Source: Vibrio sinaloensis DSM 21326 (GTDB taxonomy: Bacteria; Pseudomonadota; Gammaproteobacteria; Enterobacterales; Vibrionaceae). Taken from it: a DNA stretch of 43,164 nucleotides. The position numbers and the translations under genes are program-made. Under the pieces are notes generated by a model. The model had not been told where the DNA came from, made no database searches, and saw nothing but the letters and a program-made list of their open reading frames with translations. Of the stretch, positions 43,115-43,164 are shown piece after piece. The stretch covers positions 1 through 43,164 of the forward strand of contig NZ_AEVT01000003.1 in assembly GCF_000189275.1 (NCBI RefSeq), written 5' to 3'. Position 1 is the stretch's first letter. Each line of letters opens with the position of its first letter.

Positions 43115-43164
43115 CAAACTGTTTAAGAGTGATTCGCAACGCGTGGCATTTTTACTATGCGTTG
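43111..43164 (+). repeat. attC site 4, cut by window end
   Basis: The left half of a further attC (ATAACAAACTGTTTAAGAGT, then GATTCGCAACGCGTGGCATT). It is almost identical to the left half of site 1, showing that the array belongs to one family and continues to the right. Confidence 0.85.

Noticed and set aside
38064..43164. A second copy of the tRNA-Gly 3' end marking the right boundary of the element
   Set aside because: I looked for the T-arm/acceptor sequence (GTTCGATTCCCGC) and did not find it before the window ends.

Overview
The window looks like a stretch of a Vibrio genome, most likely a Harveyi-clade species (V. parahaemolyticus / alginolyticus / campbellii type) and probably chromosome II. 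The reasons are a VctPDGC-type siderophore transporter followed by an AraC regulator and a TonB receptor, second-copy genes such as an acetate kinase without pta and a stand-alone deoD, many c-di-GMP and chemotaxis genes, and roughly 125-bp attC sites of the Vibrio superintegron (VCR-like) type at the right end. The species is an inference; no database search was possible.

Layout. (1) 1-3.1 kb: LysR regulator, NarL-type response regulator, periplasmic solute-binding protein and a small S4 RNA-binding protein. (2) 3.2-10.9 kb: an iron-uptake block. A Fur box precedes vctPDGC (binding protein, two permeases, ATPase), with a terminator-like hairpin between vctP and vctD. An orphan cueR copper regulator follows, then an AraC regulator divergent from a TonB-dependent receptor with a second Fur box between them, and a DUF2218 gene. 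(3) 10.8-14 kb: a GGDEF-EAL protein and acetate kinase ackA.

(4) 14-28.2 kb: an accessory region built in an unusual way. The last 15 or so codons, stop codon and terminator of ackA recur three more times downstream, at about 18.0, 22.9 and 28.1 kb, each time as a decayed copy. They divide the region into three modules with unrelated cargo. Module 1 holds LysR + uronate-dehydrogenase-like SDR + a DUF4145/Sel1/SEC-C protein. Module 2 holds a 1288-aa unrecognised membrane protein with a small divergent gene. Module 3 holds rcnR/rcnA nickel-cobalt efflux, HupE, a His-rich protein, an anchor protein and a second SDR. This reads as serial insertion at the 3' end of ackA with the gene end restored each time; no recombinase gene is visible in any module. 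I regard this as the most interesting structure here.

(5) 28.3-37.8 kb: ordinary chromosome with a trmY-type methyltransferase, a dead siderophore-ATPase fragment, a NERD protein, a diguanylate cyclase, two GNAT acetyltransferases, a chemotaxis receptor without a periplasmic domain, deoD, a Crp/Fnr regulator and a DUF3360 membrane protein. (6) 38.0 kb to the end: tRNA-Gly(UCC), a tyrosine recombinase just downstream of it, one unknown gene, and then an integron cassette array (three complete attC sites and one cut by the window edge). The cassettes encode a lipoprotein, an EVE-like/HNH nuclease, a broken GNAT acetyltransferase and a membrane-anchored coiled-coil protein. No integron integrase is present in the window.

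Working together: the iron block is a complete Fur-controlled route across both membranes, lacking only TonB/ExbBD. The rcnR/rcnA/hupE cluster is a metal-homeostasis unit with two clear RcnR operators. The ackA-anchored modules and the tRNA-anchored array are two separate accessory regions, and both carry candidate phage-defence genes.
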